A stretch of 64,000 nt of DNA from Robinsoniella peoriensis (GCF_042680125.1 NZ_JBHTNY010000014.1); one strand, 5' to 3'. Counted from the stretch's first letter, positions 52,261 to 62,331 are shown. The notes: generated by a model not told the origin, from the sequence alone. Numbers and translations are program-made.

Positions 52261-53853
52261 TTATTTAGCCATGGCCTCTGTATATGCTCTCTGATAAATT
52301 TCACTCAACTGGGCTCCACCCATATTGTTTATCGTAGTAACATATTCTTCCCAACTGCTTTCCAGATCAAGTTCTCCGGTTGCAACCTGTGCCAAATACT
52401 GATCAATATAAGCATCCAGGTCAGCCTTTAAGGTGGATATTTCCTTTGCATCATCGTCGCTGTATCTCATTACCGGAAGGGGTATCGCACCTTTTTCTGT
52501 TACCTTGGCACGTTCTTTATTTAAGTAAACCTCATCCGGGTCAACTTCTTCTGACATACCGCTAAACCAATACTCCGGCTGAATAGACGGATGATACGCT
52601 GCACCCTGAATCGTACCATTGCTGCGTACCGCTGCAATGTCATCTCCATATCCATTTCCAATGATCCACTCCCAATTGCCTTCAGCATCTTTTTTCCACG
52701 TCTCACCTTCTACACCCAGCCATGCCAGTATTCCGCCCTCTTCTGTGTAAAATTGATCTGCCCAGGCTATAATAACTTCCGGATTTTCACAGGTATCTGT
52801 TATGGCTAAAGTTCCTGCGGTGATCCCGGAAGATATCGGATAGATTCCATCTTCAAACGGCGTCAGGATAGCATAATCATCATCATTATCACGTCCAACC
52901 GTCAGGAATGCACCTGCATCAAAGAAAGAACCAAAAACATCTCCGGACTGTCCAATTGCTCCCTGCTGCTCATGTTTCTGCGTAAATACGTTTTTATCCA
53001 TCAGCCCTTCCTGATATAGCTTTGTTATATATGCAACAAACTCTTTGTATACATCGGAGGTTGGAATATAGGTTAATTTTCCATCTAAAACAGCAGCCTT
53101 TGTTACCGCATCATAAGGAACTCCAAAGTAAGGCAGCAGCAGCTCCGGCTTTACAACATCCGTACCCGTGATTGGAATCTCATCGTTTACGTCCCCATTT
53201 CCATTTGCATCTTTTTCCTTGAATTCCTTTAATACTGTATACAACTCATCCAGATTAGCCGGCTCTTTCAGCCCCAGATTCTCCAGCCACCTATGATTCA
53301 GCCAATAAGGGGATAATAGCGGCGTTTCTTTATCAATTTCCGGCAGTGAATAGATATGCCCGTCCGAAGCAGTAATATAATCCCATCCGTCAACCTTATC
53401 TAAAAGTGCGCATAAATTAGGTGCATACTGCCTGATCATATCCTCTAATGGAATGAGAATCTTTTGTTTTCCATATTTATCTAATTCTGTTGCTGTAAAA
53501 CTTGCTTTGTAGAAAATATCCGGATACTCGCCGGAAGCTAATACCAGGTTTTTCTTTTCTGACAAATCCGCGCCCATAACAGACTGGTAGTTAAAGGAGA
53601 TATTTGCATCACTTAAAGCCTTCTGCATTGCAACATTATCCTTTAGATCATATTCCCCATCCAGAATTGCAAATACGCTGTATTCCTTTGTATCTTTCAG
53701 CGGAAACGTAATCTCTCCCCCGTCGGCCTCTGCCCCAGTTTCCGTTTTATCCGCAGGTTCCACATTTGCAGTATCTTTGCTGCCACCACATCCCGTTACA
53801 GATACCAACATAACTGCTGCACACAACAGCGACATAAATCTTCTAAACTTCAT
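52261..53853 (-). CDS. Oligosaccharide-binding lipoprotein (LipO/YtcQ type)
   Basis: 530 residues from ATG 53853 (ACAGGAGGT upstream). Signal peptide with lipobox SVTGCG (Cys ~20), an acidic linker, then a large extracellular solute-binding domain (YPDIFYKASFTATELDKYGK, QKILIPLEDMIRQYAPN, WDYITASDGHIYSLPEIDKE). This ~500-residue class binds oligosaccharides such as galacturonate/xylan oligomers or sophorose-like glucans. First gene of the importer operon. Confidence 0.93.
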   Translation of the reverse strand: MKFRRFMSLLCAAVMLVSVTGCGGSKDTANVEPADKTETGAEADGGEITFPLKDTKEYSVFAILDGEYDLKDNVAMQKALSDANISFNYQSVMGADLSEKKNLVLASGEYPDIFYKASFTATELDKYGKQKILIPLEDMIRQYAPNLCALLDKVDGWDYITASDGHIYSLPEIDKETPLLSPYWLNHRWLENLGLKEPANLDELYTVLKEFKEKDANGNGDVNDEIPITGTDVVKPELLLPYFGVPYDAVTKAAVLDGKLTYIPTSDVYKEFVAYITKLYQEGLMDKNVFTQKHEQQGAIGQSGDVFGSFFDAGAFLTVGRDNDDDYAILTPFEDGIYPISSGITAGTLAITDTCENPEVIIAWADQFYTEEGGILAWLGVEGETWKKDAEGNWEWIIGNGYGDDIAAVRSNGTIQGAAYHPSIQPEYWFSGMSEEVDPDEVYLNKERAKVTEKGAIPLPVMRYSDDDAKEISTLKADLDAYIDQYLAQVATGELDLESSWEEYVTTINNMGGAQLSEIYQRAYTEAMAK

Positions 53854-53920
53854 AAATAAATACCTCCTGTTTTTGATATTCGTTCTCTTTGAGGCGCCTC
53901 TCTCGATAAACTCTGTATTC

Positions 53921-53966
53921 ATTATAGGTGCTCTCTTTCCAGTGAACAAGAGACAAGATTTTTGAT
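53921..53966 (-). promoter_or_regulatory. Importer promoter with shared upstream motif
   Basis: Minus strand: TTGTTC (53949-53944), 17-bp spacer, TATAAT (53926-53921), preceded by AAAATCTTGTCTC. The same motif, arms and spacer words (AAATCTTGT-Y-TCTTGTT…GAGAGC) occur before the GH1 gene, implying common control. Confidence 0.75.
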
Positions 53967-54036
53967 ATAACGCTTAATTATTGCATCCACTAATTGGCAG
54001 ATTACAGAATAATATTCTTTTATTCTAATAAAAAAA

Positions 54037-54072
54037 GCACAATATTCAACCAATAATGATTGAATATTGTGC
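54037..54072 (-). terminator. Terminator of the GH1 gene
   Basis: A perfect 13-bp stem (GCACAATATTCAA and complement) with a 10-nt loop, followed on the minus strand by seven T. It lies ~190 bp after the GH1 stop, beyond a MITE derivative. Confidence 0.85.
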
Positions 54073-54207
54073 CCTGACTGCGTCTGTAGAATGAAGAAAC
54101 GAACCAAACCAATGTCCTGGTCCGTCCCCTTCTCTTTCCGTACACTACCTTCATCTACAAAGCGTCATTATTCAGCTAAACCCAAATTTAAGATGAAATT
54201 GTTCGCT

Positions 54208-54267
54208 CTAGAGCGTGTTTGACTGTGACGCACAACTGCCAGAAAGCAATTTTAAAACACGCTCTAG
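54208..54267. mobile_element. CTAGAGCG-type MITE, 60-bp deletion derivative
   Basis: Reverse orientation relative to copies 1 and 2. It keeps CTAGAGCGTGTTTTAAAATT, the adjoining GCTTTCTGGCAGTTGTGCG and the opposite terminus, with the middle ~105 bp missing. Its CTAG supplies the GH1 stop codon. Confidence 0.8.
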
Positions 54268-55604
54268 AGTTCTCTTGCAGCAATTACATCTCTATACCAG
54301 TGAGCACTATCCTTTAAAATGCGCTTCTGTGTAGCAAAATCAGTATGCACCAAACCAAACCGGTAGGTGTAGCCTGCGCTCCATTCCCAGTTATCCAGCA
54401 GACTCCATGCATAATAACCTCTTACATCAGCACCTTCTTCAATTGCTTTATGAATCCACTTCAGGAATCCTTCGATATAGCGGATACGCTGTGTATCATG
54501 AATTCTTCCATCCGGCTGTATCTCCTCCCCGCAGTTAAAAGTTCCATTTTCTGTGATATAAATCGGTATTCCTATTTTATAATCATCCTCTAAAATATGT
54601 ATTGCATCATAGACCGCCTTGGGATAGTACTCACTTCCATTGTCCATATAGTTGCCGCCCTTGTTTTTCTCTTTCCTGTCATCCTGAAGCAATGTGGGAT
54701 CTGCGCAATCCAGTACCCGGTTATAACAGTTCAGCCCAAAATAATCCAGGGGTTGTTGGATCAGCATCATATCTTCATTCTTCATATTCGGAGTGCTGTT
54801 GGTTTCCTTCATATATTGAAGCAGTTCCCTGGTATAGCACCCCCGAAAGATGGGGTTCAAATATGACCGATATGATTTTTCATTTTCTAATTCCGCGATT
54901 TTACAATCCTCAGGATTCTCCCTGCGAAACGGATGATGGTTCCACATATCTATTACAATGCCTATTTTGCTGTCTTTTGCCTGCTCTGAACGGAACCGTT
55001 TTACCCCCTCCCCATGTGCCATAAGAACATGATGGTTAGCCTGGCGCCCCAAATCTTCACCTTGATGGCCTGGCGCAAAGCCCCCCAAACCGTATCCCAC
55101 ATAAGTGGCTATCGGCTCATTAATTGTTGCCCACATAGGTATCACATCCCTAAATTCACGAAACAGCAAGGATGCATACTCAGCAAACCAGTTTACAATA
55201 TCCCTGTTTAACCAGCCTCCCTCTTTTTCCAGCTCATAGGGTAAATCCCAATGGTATAGTGTGGCATTGGGCATCAATCCATTTTTGAGCATTTCATCTA
55301 CCATACGTTTGTAAAAATCAAGTCCTTTTTGATTTACGCTTCCCTTCCCCTCCGGGAAAATCCGGGACCAGGAAAAAGAAAACCGGTAAGACTGCATGTT
55401 TAGTTCTTTCGCAAGCTTAAGATCTTCTTTGTACGAATTATACATGTTACAAGCTGTCTCAGGACTGGACCCATCCACAATTTTACCGGGGATTCCGGCA
55501 AATACATCCCAGATTGACTTCCCCCTTCCATCTTTTAACGCAGCTCCTTCCACCTGTGCCGCACTGGTGGCTGTTCCAAATATAAAGTCTTTTGAAAATT
55601 TCAT
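54264..55604 (-). CDS. GH1 beta-glucosidase / 6-phospho-beta-glucosidase family enzyme
   Basis: A 446-residue GH1 enzyme: FIFGTATSAAQVEG start, acid/base Glu in WATINEP (~165), nucleophile Glu in IYITENGTF (~352), and YAWSLLDNWEWSAGYTYRFGLVHTDF, where WEWS with the following sugar-contact residues matches BglA/BglB beta-glucosidases rather than 6-phospho types. Cytoplasmic (no signal), so it would cleave imported oligosaccharides from the adjacent LplB/YtcP system, with which it shares a promoter motif. The TAG stop lies in the MITE terminus. Confidence 0.93.
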   Translation of the reverse strand: MKFSKDFIFGTATSAAQVEGAALKDGRGKSIWDVFAGIPGKIVDGSSPETACNMYNSYKEDLKLAKELNMQSYRFSFSWSRIFPEGKGSVNQKGLDFYKRMVDEMLKNGLMPNATLYHWDLPYELEKEGGWLNRDIVNWFAEYASLLFREFRDVIPMWATINEPIATYVGYGLGGFAPGHQGEDLGRQANHHVLMAHGEGVKRFRSEQAKDSKIGIVIDMWNHHPFRRENPEDCKIAELENEKSYRSYLNPIFRGCYTRELLQYMKETNSTPNMKNEDMMLIQQPLDYFGLNCYNRVLDCADPTLLQDDRKEKNKGGNYMDNGSEYYPKAVYDAIHILEDDYKIGIPIYITENGTFNCGEEIQPDGRIHDTQRIRYIEGFLKWIHKAIEEGADVRGYYAWSLLDNWEWSAGYTYRFGLVHTDFATQKRILKDSAHWYRDVIAAREL

Positions 55605-56629
55605 TATAATCTCCTTATTTTCTTTGTAAGTTTCGCTGTGTGAGAACTGTTTGAAGATCTCTTTATCAATCTAAACTAAATCTCTTGATCAGTGAAAGTT
55701 TCAAACATGCTCTGATTTATTATAGATAGCTCTCTTATCAAATAACAAGAAACAAGATTTTTAGCAAACTGCTTAAATATTGTACTTATCAGCGCTGTCT
55801 CCATACAAAAACGCGCCAACCGCCGGAGAGTCACCAATACACCTATTAAGTGCACCCTTTTTTAGTTAAAACATATCAAAATCTTTTTGAAAAATCGCTT
55901 GACATATCACCAGAATACTTAAACAGGTATTTGTTTCTATGCTTCATTTATACTTTTTTTTGACTTTAAATACCATACTATTTTCAAACTGGAATCTCTC
56001 GAAAACGAACTACTTTTTTATTATCTCCCTGCAGCAGCTTCCTGCATTTTTCCAGGGATTCCCCGCTCAGCAGGAATCATATCCGCCCTGTGCCTGGGAT
56101 CCAAGGAAGCACTTCCCGAAATCAAAACAAGGGGTTTATGAGCCCTAAAATAAATAGGTCCCCAAAAAAAGATAACCCTGTAGCGGTTCAAGGCTTTGAA
56201 AAAGCCTGAATTCTACAAGGTTATCTCTTTCTTATAAATCAGAGGCTAAAAATTGGTATTAACCGACAGCCCCTTACTTTTGATGGCATGGTGTGTGCAT
56301 CTGGCAGGAATGAATTTTCAAACACTTTTCGTCTATATATTCCATGTATACACACTATATATCATGCCGGAAATGACAAAAAAGTAGACTTTTTTTGACA
56401 GTCTGTAAACTGGTAATTTCGTGCCTTTTTTCCTATATTTTGATTATATATCATACGTAAAAAAAAGTCTACTTTTATTGAAATGTGCTAATCAATCCTA
56501 AAAAAGGCGAAGATAAGCTATTTAGATACCTGGCTCAAAAGTCCCACATTATAGTACCATAAGTTTTTGCCCCGGTATCGTGGATATATTAACTTTATTC
56601 GTAACGGATACTTGTCCTAAGGAGTCTAT
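55605..56629. other. Long intergenic region with GH1 promoter, hairpin and element remnants
   Basis: No convincing gene in ~1 kb. It holds the GH1 promoter (minus TTGTTA 55748-55743, 18-bp spacer, TATAAT 55724-55719, upstream motif AAAATCTTGTTTC), a decayed element end beside it (CAGAGCATGTTTGAAAC), a long imperfect hairpin (56170-56226) with an inner TTCAAGGCTTT / AAAGCCTGAA stem, and a further element right-end remnant (56291-56331). A stop-free tail at ~56020-56148 (QQLPAFFQGFPAQQESYPPC...) directly before the hairpin may be the end of a lost gene. Confidence 0.6.
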
Positions 56630-58840
56630 ATGAAATATCTTAAAAAACTTACATCGGGCAGAAAAAACACTACCCTGATTAAATATTTTTTATCTTACTT
56701 TATCATTTTAAGTCTTTTATTCTTTGGCTTTTTCTTTGCTGTTCGCTCTCAGCTGAAAAATATTTATTCAAAAGACTTAAGTGAACAGACAGTTAAACGC
56801 CTTGCCCATGTTCAGGAACAATTTGAAAATGGACTGTCTGATATCAATCAAATACAGTCTATGCTTACGAAAGACATCAATCTAATTCTTTCCCGTTACA
56901 AAAATGAGAACTGGTATCGCTATCAGGCTGCCAAACAACTAAATAACTATGTAATCAGCAACAGCTTTATCAATACGATCGTATATACGGATCTGCAAAG
57001 TGATTCCATCCTCTCCTCCGGCAAATATGTTCGCAAGCAGGATGGAAAATACCAGATTTATACCGGTTCCCGTTATCTTTCATTTGATTTGAATGCCTAT
57101 CTGGATGCAGTAACGGGACAGTTGATATACCTTTTTGATGATACCTCTGAGCTGCTGATTTATCTTCCCGCCAACCATGGGTCTGAGAAATATGCAATCT
57201 TTTATATCATCAACGGCCGCGAGCTGGAAAATATCATGACAACTGATATTTCCACCGGAATTACCTCCATCTGTCTGACCACTCCTGAACATCAGATTGT
57301 CTCCGGAAGCAACACAAGTGCGATGATTCCCTATTTATCAGATCCTGAAAAGCTGTCCAATGGTTCTCACTTAAACCGGGAGGAATCCCTTTATATATCA
57401 AAAAAGCTAAACAGCGACTTTTCGTTTCTGGCACTTTTTTCTAATGCAGCAATTCTTAATCAGGTAAATATTGCATTTCGCAATACTTATATAGTGCTTC
57501 TGCTGCTTGCTTTACTGGGAATGATATTAATTCTATGGGCAATGCGTGTTACTTATTGGCCTCTTCATAAACTTACTACGAAGATGGTACATACGCTTGT
57601 GCCAAATCAAAGTTATGTAGAGCAGCTAGACAGTGCTTTTACTACCGCCCTTTCTGAAAATGAAGAATTGCAAAACCGAATTGATAAATACCGCCTTTCC
57701 ATGCAGAAATCCATTCTGGATTCCATTGTTACAAATATTGACCACCCTAATTTGGATCATTTTCCTGATATTGATCAATTTTTCAGCATGGAGCCGGATA
57801 ACCACATTTTTGTAATCAAAGTATCCAGCCCCATTCCCAGAAAATCAATTTTGTGGAATGAATATCTGGCATTTCTGGATGATGCACTGCCGGGGCACAA
57901 TTCCTGTGCTATGCTTGAGGCCGATAAGGACTATGCGGCATTTATGGTAAATTACACCGGGATAGAAAAAAACAAGGACGAGGTTCTCCTGCTGCTTCTG
58001 TCCGATCTCTATGATGAAACGGGATGTATGGCTGCCCTCAGTAACAGCACCACATCGCCGCTTGAAATTCCCTCCTTATATGAAAATGCTGTTCGTGCAA
58101 GCAGCTACTGGTCCCAGGCCCCCATTATTTCATATCCGGAAATCGAGTCCACACTCCCTCCGGGTACCAGCTTTTCCTACCCTTATAAACAGCTGGACAA
58201 TCTGAGCGGATATCTAAAAATTCAGGATTTCCCCAATGCACGAACGCAGATAACCGAACTCTTATCTCTGATTGACAAGGCTGCAAAACACGGAAATGCT
58301 TTTCCAGACTTCTTCGTCCGATGTGTTTTGATTGATATTCTCACGATCATCATCAATAGCATGAACCGTATGAGCATCAAGTTCAGGACATTTAGTGACC
58401 TGTATTTTGAAACCCTATATTTGTGCCGCAGCTGTCCTTATCAGGAAAAAAGCCTGGAGATTGCCGAAAGCATAGAAAAACTACTGAAAACCTTTGAAAC
58501 AGAGCACGAAAATGCTGCGATACATACTACGCAGATCAGGCAAATCATCCATGATAATTATGCTTCACCCGACTTTTCCATTTCCACCCTGGCTGATACT
58601 TTTCATGTAAGTATTGCATATATAAGTTATCTGTTCAAAAAAAAGTTCGATCAAAACTTTTCTGATTATTTATGGACGATCCGCCTGGAAAAAGCAAAAG
58701 AACTTCTGATGAATTCTGATCTGTCCATTGACCAAATCAGTATATCGGTAGGATATGTAAACACTTCCAGCTTTCGTCGTAAATTCAAACAGGAAACAGG
58801 ATTTACACCTTCCAGTTTTCGTAAACAGGTGATTCATTAG
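56630..58840 (+). CDS. Membrane-bound AraC-family sensor-regulator
   Basis: A 736-residue single-component regulator: TM helix ~24-45 (FLSYFIILSLLFFGFFFAV), extracellular sensor ~46-285, second TM ~288-310 (IVLLLLALLGMILILWAM), a linker, and a C-terminal AraC double HTH (~638-736: FSISTLADTFHVSIAYISYL, IDQISISVGYVNTSSFRRKF). This type is usually encoded beside LplB/YtcP-type importers and activates them in response to external oligosaccharides. It is divergent from GH1 and most likely controls the two promoters with the AAATCTTGTYTCTTGTT motif. Start after AAGGAG. Confidence 0.9.
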   Translation: MKYLKKLTSGRKNTTLIKYFLSYFIILSLLFFGFFFAVRSQLKNIYSKDLSEQTVKRLAHVQEQFENGLSDINQIQSMLTKDINLILSRYKNENWYRYQAAKQLNNYVISNSFINTIVYTDLQSDSILSSGKYVRKQDGKYQIYTGSRYLSFDLNAYLDAVTGQLIYLFDDTSELLIYLPANHGSEKYAIFYIINGRELENIMTTDISTGITSICLTTPEHQIVSGSNTSAMIPYLSDPEKLSNGSHLNREESLYISKKLNSDFSFLALFSNAAILNQVNIAFRNTYIVLLLLALLGMILILWAMRVTYWPLHKLTTKMVHTLVPNQSYVEQLDSAFTTALSENEELQNRIDKYRLSMQKSILDSIVTNIDHPNLDHFPDIDQFFSMEPDNHIFVIKVSSPIPRKSILWNEYLAFLDDALPGHNSCAMLEADKDYAAFMVNYTGIEKNKDEVLLLLLSDLYDETGCMAALSNSTTSPLEIPSLYENAVRASSYWSQAPIISYPEIESTLPPGTSFSYPYKQLDNLSGYLKIQDFPNARTQITELLSLIDKAAKHGNAFPDFFVRCVLIDILTIIINSMNRMSIKFRTFSDLYFETLYLCRSCPYQEKSLEIAESIEKLLKTFETEHENAAIHTTQIRQIIHDNYASPDFSISTLADTFHVSIAYISYLFKKKFDQNFSDYLWTIRLEKAKELLMNSDLSIDQISISVGYVNTSSFRRKFKQETGFTPSSFRKQVIH

Positions 58841-58895
58841 GCAAATCACTAATCTTCTGATAAGGTTACTATTTCTCTGCTAAACTGTATAGCTA

Positions 58896-58941
58896 TAAAA
58901 ATGGCAGCATCAGCAGTTGTTTATACGCTGTATGCTGCCAT
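58896..58941 (-). terminator. Terminator of the GH106-like gene
   Basis: Perfect 10-bp stem ATGGCAGCAT / ATGCTGCCAT followed on the minus strand by TTTTTATAG, 20 bp after the stop; it also lies beyond the AraC gene on the plus strand and may serve both. Confidence 0.85.
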
Positions 58942-58960
58942 CCTGTAATTCTATAGTTGT

Positions 58961-61900
58961 CTAGCTTTGTATGACTGGTTTCTTTAAAATCCCTTGCTCA
59001 TAAAGCACATATTCGTCCTGCCACTCTTTTCCTTCTGTCAGGAAATTAGCTGGTCCGTAAGCATATGCCACTTTAGGAATCTGATGAAATGGTCCAAAGG
59101 TGTTTCGTCTGGTCAGCACAACCTGAATAGCGCGCAAATTTTCAATTACTGCCCTATGAGGCTGGAAGGCGAGAATCACTTCTTCTTTTCCAATTAACTT
59201 GACCAGTGCCCCTCCGAATTCTTCCACACTTACACATACCTTTTTATCTTCACACCCATCCACATGATAAATCACACTGCCCGAATAAAAAGGGAGTCCC
59301 TGGTTTGATATATCTCCAATAGATAGTTTCTCTGGTAACCTTGCCAGCACCGGTTTTCCGTCATGGAAGTCCACTCCAAAGCCGCCTGTTAAGTAAACAG
59401 ACTCCAGTCCGCAGGTCTTATAATAGTCCATAACCAGGGTCACTGTATTATGCCCTTCCTTCCAGACATCATCCGGAATAGAAATTCTGTCAAAACAGAT
59501 ATCAATCCACTTTCCGGCACTGACTGCCGGCACTTCCCTTCCATTTATGATTACCCCGCAAATATGCGCTAAATCCTCTGCCACAAGATGAACGCCTGAC
59601 GGAAGTACAGAAATCTCTACGCTATACTCTGCAGTAAGCTGCGTCAGCAGTTCTTTATCTCCACCGCCGAATTTGACCTCATACCATGGCTGGAGCATTT
59701 CACCTCCACGGTAGGGAATCTTATAGAAATCACGCAATGCACGATCTGCCTTTAATACCTCTTGCCTTGGTAATTTCAAACCGGTTTTATTCTGTACGGT
59801 TACCATATCCAGCACACAGATATTTTCCTCACTCAGAGCGTAGGAGAAGGTTTCCGGAAGTGTGACCTCCTTTGTACCTTCCCAAATCTCCCCGGCAGGT
59901 AAGTCCCGCACTGTATCGGAAATCATATAGAGCCGTTCTCCCCCAGCCTCCAGATTAATCGTGATTTCTATACGGTCGTCCTGTATGTTATATAACGGTT
60001 TTGTAATTTTACCATCACGGGCATTCCACAACTCCGGGTATGTTCCTTTTCCAAGGTTAACTTTTACATTGTCATATCCATTCTTTCTGTCTGTATTTAA
60101 AAGCATAACGACTCTTCCACCCTCAACCACCATACTTTTGGCATAAATCATATGACTTCCTTCGGATGTAACTTCTATCTCTTGTCCATTTCTGCAGGCA
60201 CCCGCAATCGCACCCTCTTCATACGGAACGATAACAGCTTCTTTTGCCAGCAGTTTTATTTCCTCTGATGCCTCTGCATCCATATAGGCAGGAATATCGC
60301 CCGCAAAAATGACCCTGCCCCCTTGTCTTACCAGCTTCTGCAAAAGTTCTACCGTACTGCCCCGCAGAGTATCTGCACCGGCTACCAAAACTTTGGTATA
60401 GGCACAGGCTCCCACATACAGGGTTCCATTTTCCACACGGCCATGACGTGCCATGATATCTTCTTCACCGTAATCAAAGTCAATCCGGTTGTCCGTTAAG
60501 GCATGAAATACTTCCGCATACTGTCTTTCTAACCGTTCTATCTGTGTATCTGCTGCACTTAGTCCATTAAAAGCTCCGCTGTATGCGCGCGCCCAGACAC
60601 TTTCGATCGGGTTGATTACCAGCAGCCCGCATTCCGCCTTACCATCATGCAAAATCGCATGAATTCTGGAATAATAATCTTCCACATAATGATAATCGGT
60701 ATACCAGGATGATTGATGTAAAATACTTGCCGGATAATCCCGCTTTGCTTCTCCCTTCATGGTATACCAGGAAAGATGCGGACATCTTAAATTGATTCCG
60801 AAAAGTGCCTGCCAGTCACCAATATTCTTATAGGACTCAAAGTTAGTCTGCCACCCTGTACATCCGTACAGCTCAGACAGTACCCACTCCTTATTAAGCT
60901 GCCGTGCAACCGAATCAATCTGTTTTACAGCCCAATAACACTGTGTATGTTCTGCCAGTAGATCAATTCCCGGATATTCCATATATTCATAAAAGCGCAT
61001 CAGGGACCCCTGCATAACCGATTGGGCACAAAGAGAATCCTCATGCAAAACATGACCCGTGAAAATTAATTTATGTTCCTTACACCAATTGTAGATCGGT
61101 ATTGCAAAATTTTCTAAAAAAAGCTGCTGGCACAATTCAAAATAATCCCGCTTTACCTTAGATATCTCTCCTGCTTTTTTTCGTAAAAATAGTTCTGGCA
61201 GATTTTCAAGCAGACTATACCCGAATCGCTTTTCAAACTCCGCAAACATACCCGGTGTATATGGCGCCGCATTGACTTCCCCCTCTGCAAAGTCGGTAAA
61301 ACAGCCTCCCCGATGGGGTTCATCTGTAAAGATACCCTGGATTTCCACCCCGAATTTATCACCGCTATTTTCTTTATATTTTTCGTGTGTTACTTCAATA
61401 TAGCGCTGTACCGCTTCTTTGTTCATCGTGTCCAGATAGCAGTAACCATTGTAATTATCGTTACACTGAGAATGGCGCAGACGGAATACCACAGCCTTTT
61501 CGCCGCCAGGCAGACAATCTCCCTCTTTTAACAAACGCTTACTACTAAAAATACCATCTTTTACCCTGCATGCAAACACAGCCGCAATGTTTTCGTTCCA
61601 TTGGAGTTCTGCCAGTTCCTCCTCATTTTTATAGATCATCTCCACATACATCGCACGGTATTTCTCTTCTTTTGTGACCATGCCCCCGGCACTGCCTGAT
61701 GGCCACCTGTCCTCATCATACAACCAGGACTCCATTCCTTCCTTTTCGCCATACTCCGCACATTTATTGATCAGTTCAAACCACTCTTCACCCAGATACT
61801 CTGTCTCCAGTCCTGTACGGGAATGCATAAAATAACCACCAAACCCCATTTCCTTAATAATATCAATCTGGCGCAAAAGCTCTTGCTCCTCCAGTTTTCC

Positions 61901-61978
61901 ATTCCATGACCAAAATGGCTTGCCCCGGTATTTCCTTGTTGGATGCTGAAACAACTCCTGACGTTTTTCTAAATTCAT
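58961..61978 (-). CDS. GH106-like glycosidase (alpha-L-rhamnosidase family)
   Basis: A 1005-residue enzyme without signal peptide. N-terminal block HPTRKYRGKPFWSWNGKLEE, QIDIIKEMGFGGYFMHSRTG, ESWLYDEDRWPSGSAGG and the GIFTDEP and LSELYGCTGW acidic motifs match the GH106/Glyco_hydro_106 group; C-terminal beta domains follow (~660-1005, WNARDGKITKPLY, GGFGVDFHDG). Cytoplasmic location suggests action on imported short rhamnosides or related oligosaccharides; many proteins of this group are uncharacterised. Start ATG after AGGAGGAAAGGA. Divergent from an AraC regulator. Confidence 0.8.
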   Translation of the reverse strand: MNLEKRQELFQHPTRKYRGKPFWSWNGKLEEQELLRQIDIIKEMGFGGYFMHSRTGLETEYLGEEWFELINKCAEYGEKEGMESWLYDEDRWPSGSAGGMVTKEEKYRAMYVEMIYKNEEELAELQWNENIAAVFACRVKDGIFSSKRLLKEGDCLPGGEKAVVFRLRHSQCNDNYNGYCYLDTMNKEAVQRYIEVTHEKYKENSGDKFGVEIQGIFTDEPHRGGCFTDFAEGEVNAAPYTPGMFAEFEKRFGYSLLENLPELFLRKKAGEISKVKRDYFELCQQLFLENFAIPIYNWCKEHKLIFTGHVLHEDSLCAQSVMQGSLMRFYEYMEYPGIDLLAEHTQCYWAVKQIDSVARQLNKEWVLSELYGCTGWQTNFESYKNIGDWQALFGINLRCPHLSWYTMKGEAKRDYPASILHQSSWYTDYHYVEDYYSRIHAILHDGKAECGLLVINPIESVWARAYSGAFNGLSAADTQIERLERQYAEVFHALTDNRIDFDYGEEDIMARHGRVENGTLYVGACAYTKVLVAGADTLRGSTVELLQKLVRQGGRVIFAGDIPAYMDAEASEEIKLLAKEAVIVPYEEGAIAGACRNGQEIEVTSEGSHMIYAKSMVVEGGRVVMLLNTDRKNGYDNVKVNLGKGTYPELWNARDGKITKPLYNIQDDRIEITINLEAGGERLYMISDTVRDLPAGEIWEGTKEVTLPETFSYALSEENICVLDMVTVQNKTGLKLPRQEVLKADRALRDFYKIPYRGGEMLQPWYEVKFGGGDKELLTQLTAEYSVEISVLPSGVHLVAEDLAHICGVIINGREVPAVSAGKWIDICFDRISIPDDVWKEGHNTVTLVMDYYKTCGLESVYLTGGFGVDFHDGKPVLARLPEKLSIGDISNQGLPFYSGSVIYHVDGCEDKKVCVSVEEFGGALVKLIGKEEVILAFQPHRAVIENLRAIQVVLTRRNTFGPFHQIPKVAYAYGPANFLTEGKEWQDEYVLYEQGILKKPVIQS

Positions 61979-62059
61979 TATGTCCTTTCCTCCTGTTTCT
62001 CTGATTGATTAATAATCCCCACAACTTTGTGCCGTTACTAAGTGTCTTTATTAAGAATC

Positions 62060-62124
62060 TTTACTCATTTCCTTTGCTCAATTCCTTTACTCAGTTCCTT
62101 TACTCAGTTCCTTTACTCAGTTCC
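62060..62124. repeat. 13-bp tandem repeat, five copies
   Basis: Unit TTTACTCAGTTCC, the last three copies identical and the first two with two or three changes, in the 5' region of the GH106-like gene about 80 bp before its start. On the minus strand each unit reads GGAACTGAGTAAA, giving a row of AAAGGAA words. Confidence 0.9.
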
Positions 62125-62276
62125 TTTGCTGCTATTGCCTTGGGGATAGTAACTGCTGAATCGTAATGTTTTGTTTTATAATAACATAGTAAGTTTTTGC
62201 GGAATATACGGTATCTTCATGCAAAAGTGTGCTTATTCTACTTTATTGCGGAATTTCACGTTCTTGCCAGATCCAG

Positions 62277-62304
62277 TTGACAATTTACTGTTTGTTTATA
62301 TAAT
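62277..62304 (+). promoter_or_regulatory. Strong sigma-A-type promoter of the araC-type gene
   Basis: Consensus TTGACA (62277-62282), 16-bp spacer, consensus TATAAT (62299-62304). Transcription would start near 62311, about 20 bp before the inverted-repeat element, so the element is transcribed in the 5' leader. Confidence 0.75.
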
Positions 62305-62331
62305 GATTATAAAGGTATCAAATAAACGTGA

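Noticed and set aside
55939..56148. 69-codon frame upstream of the membrane AraC regulator
   Set aside because: First half is AT-rich chance sequence without a ribosome-binding site; only the tail looks gene-like and matches nothing I recognise.
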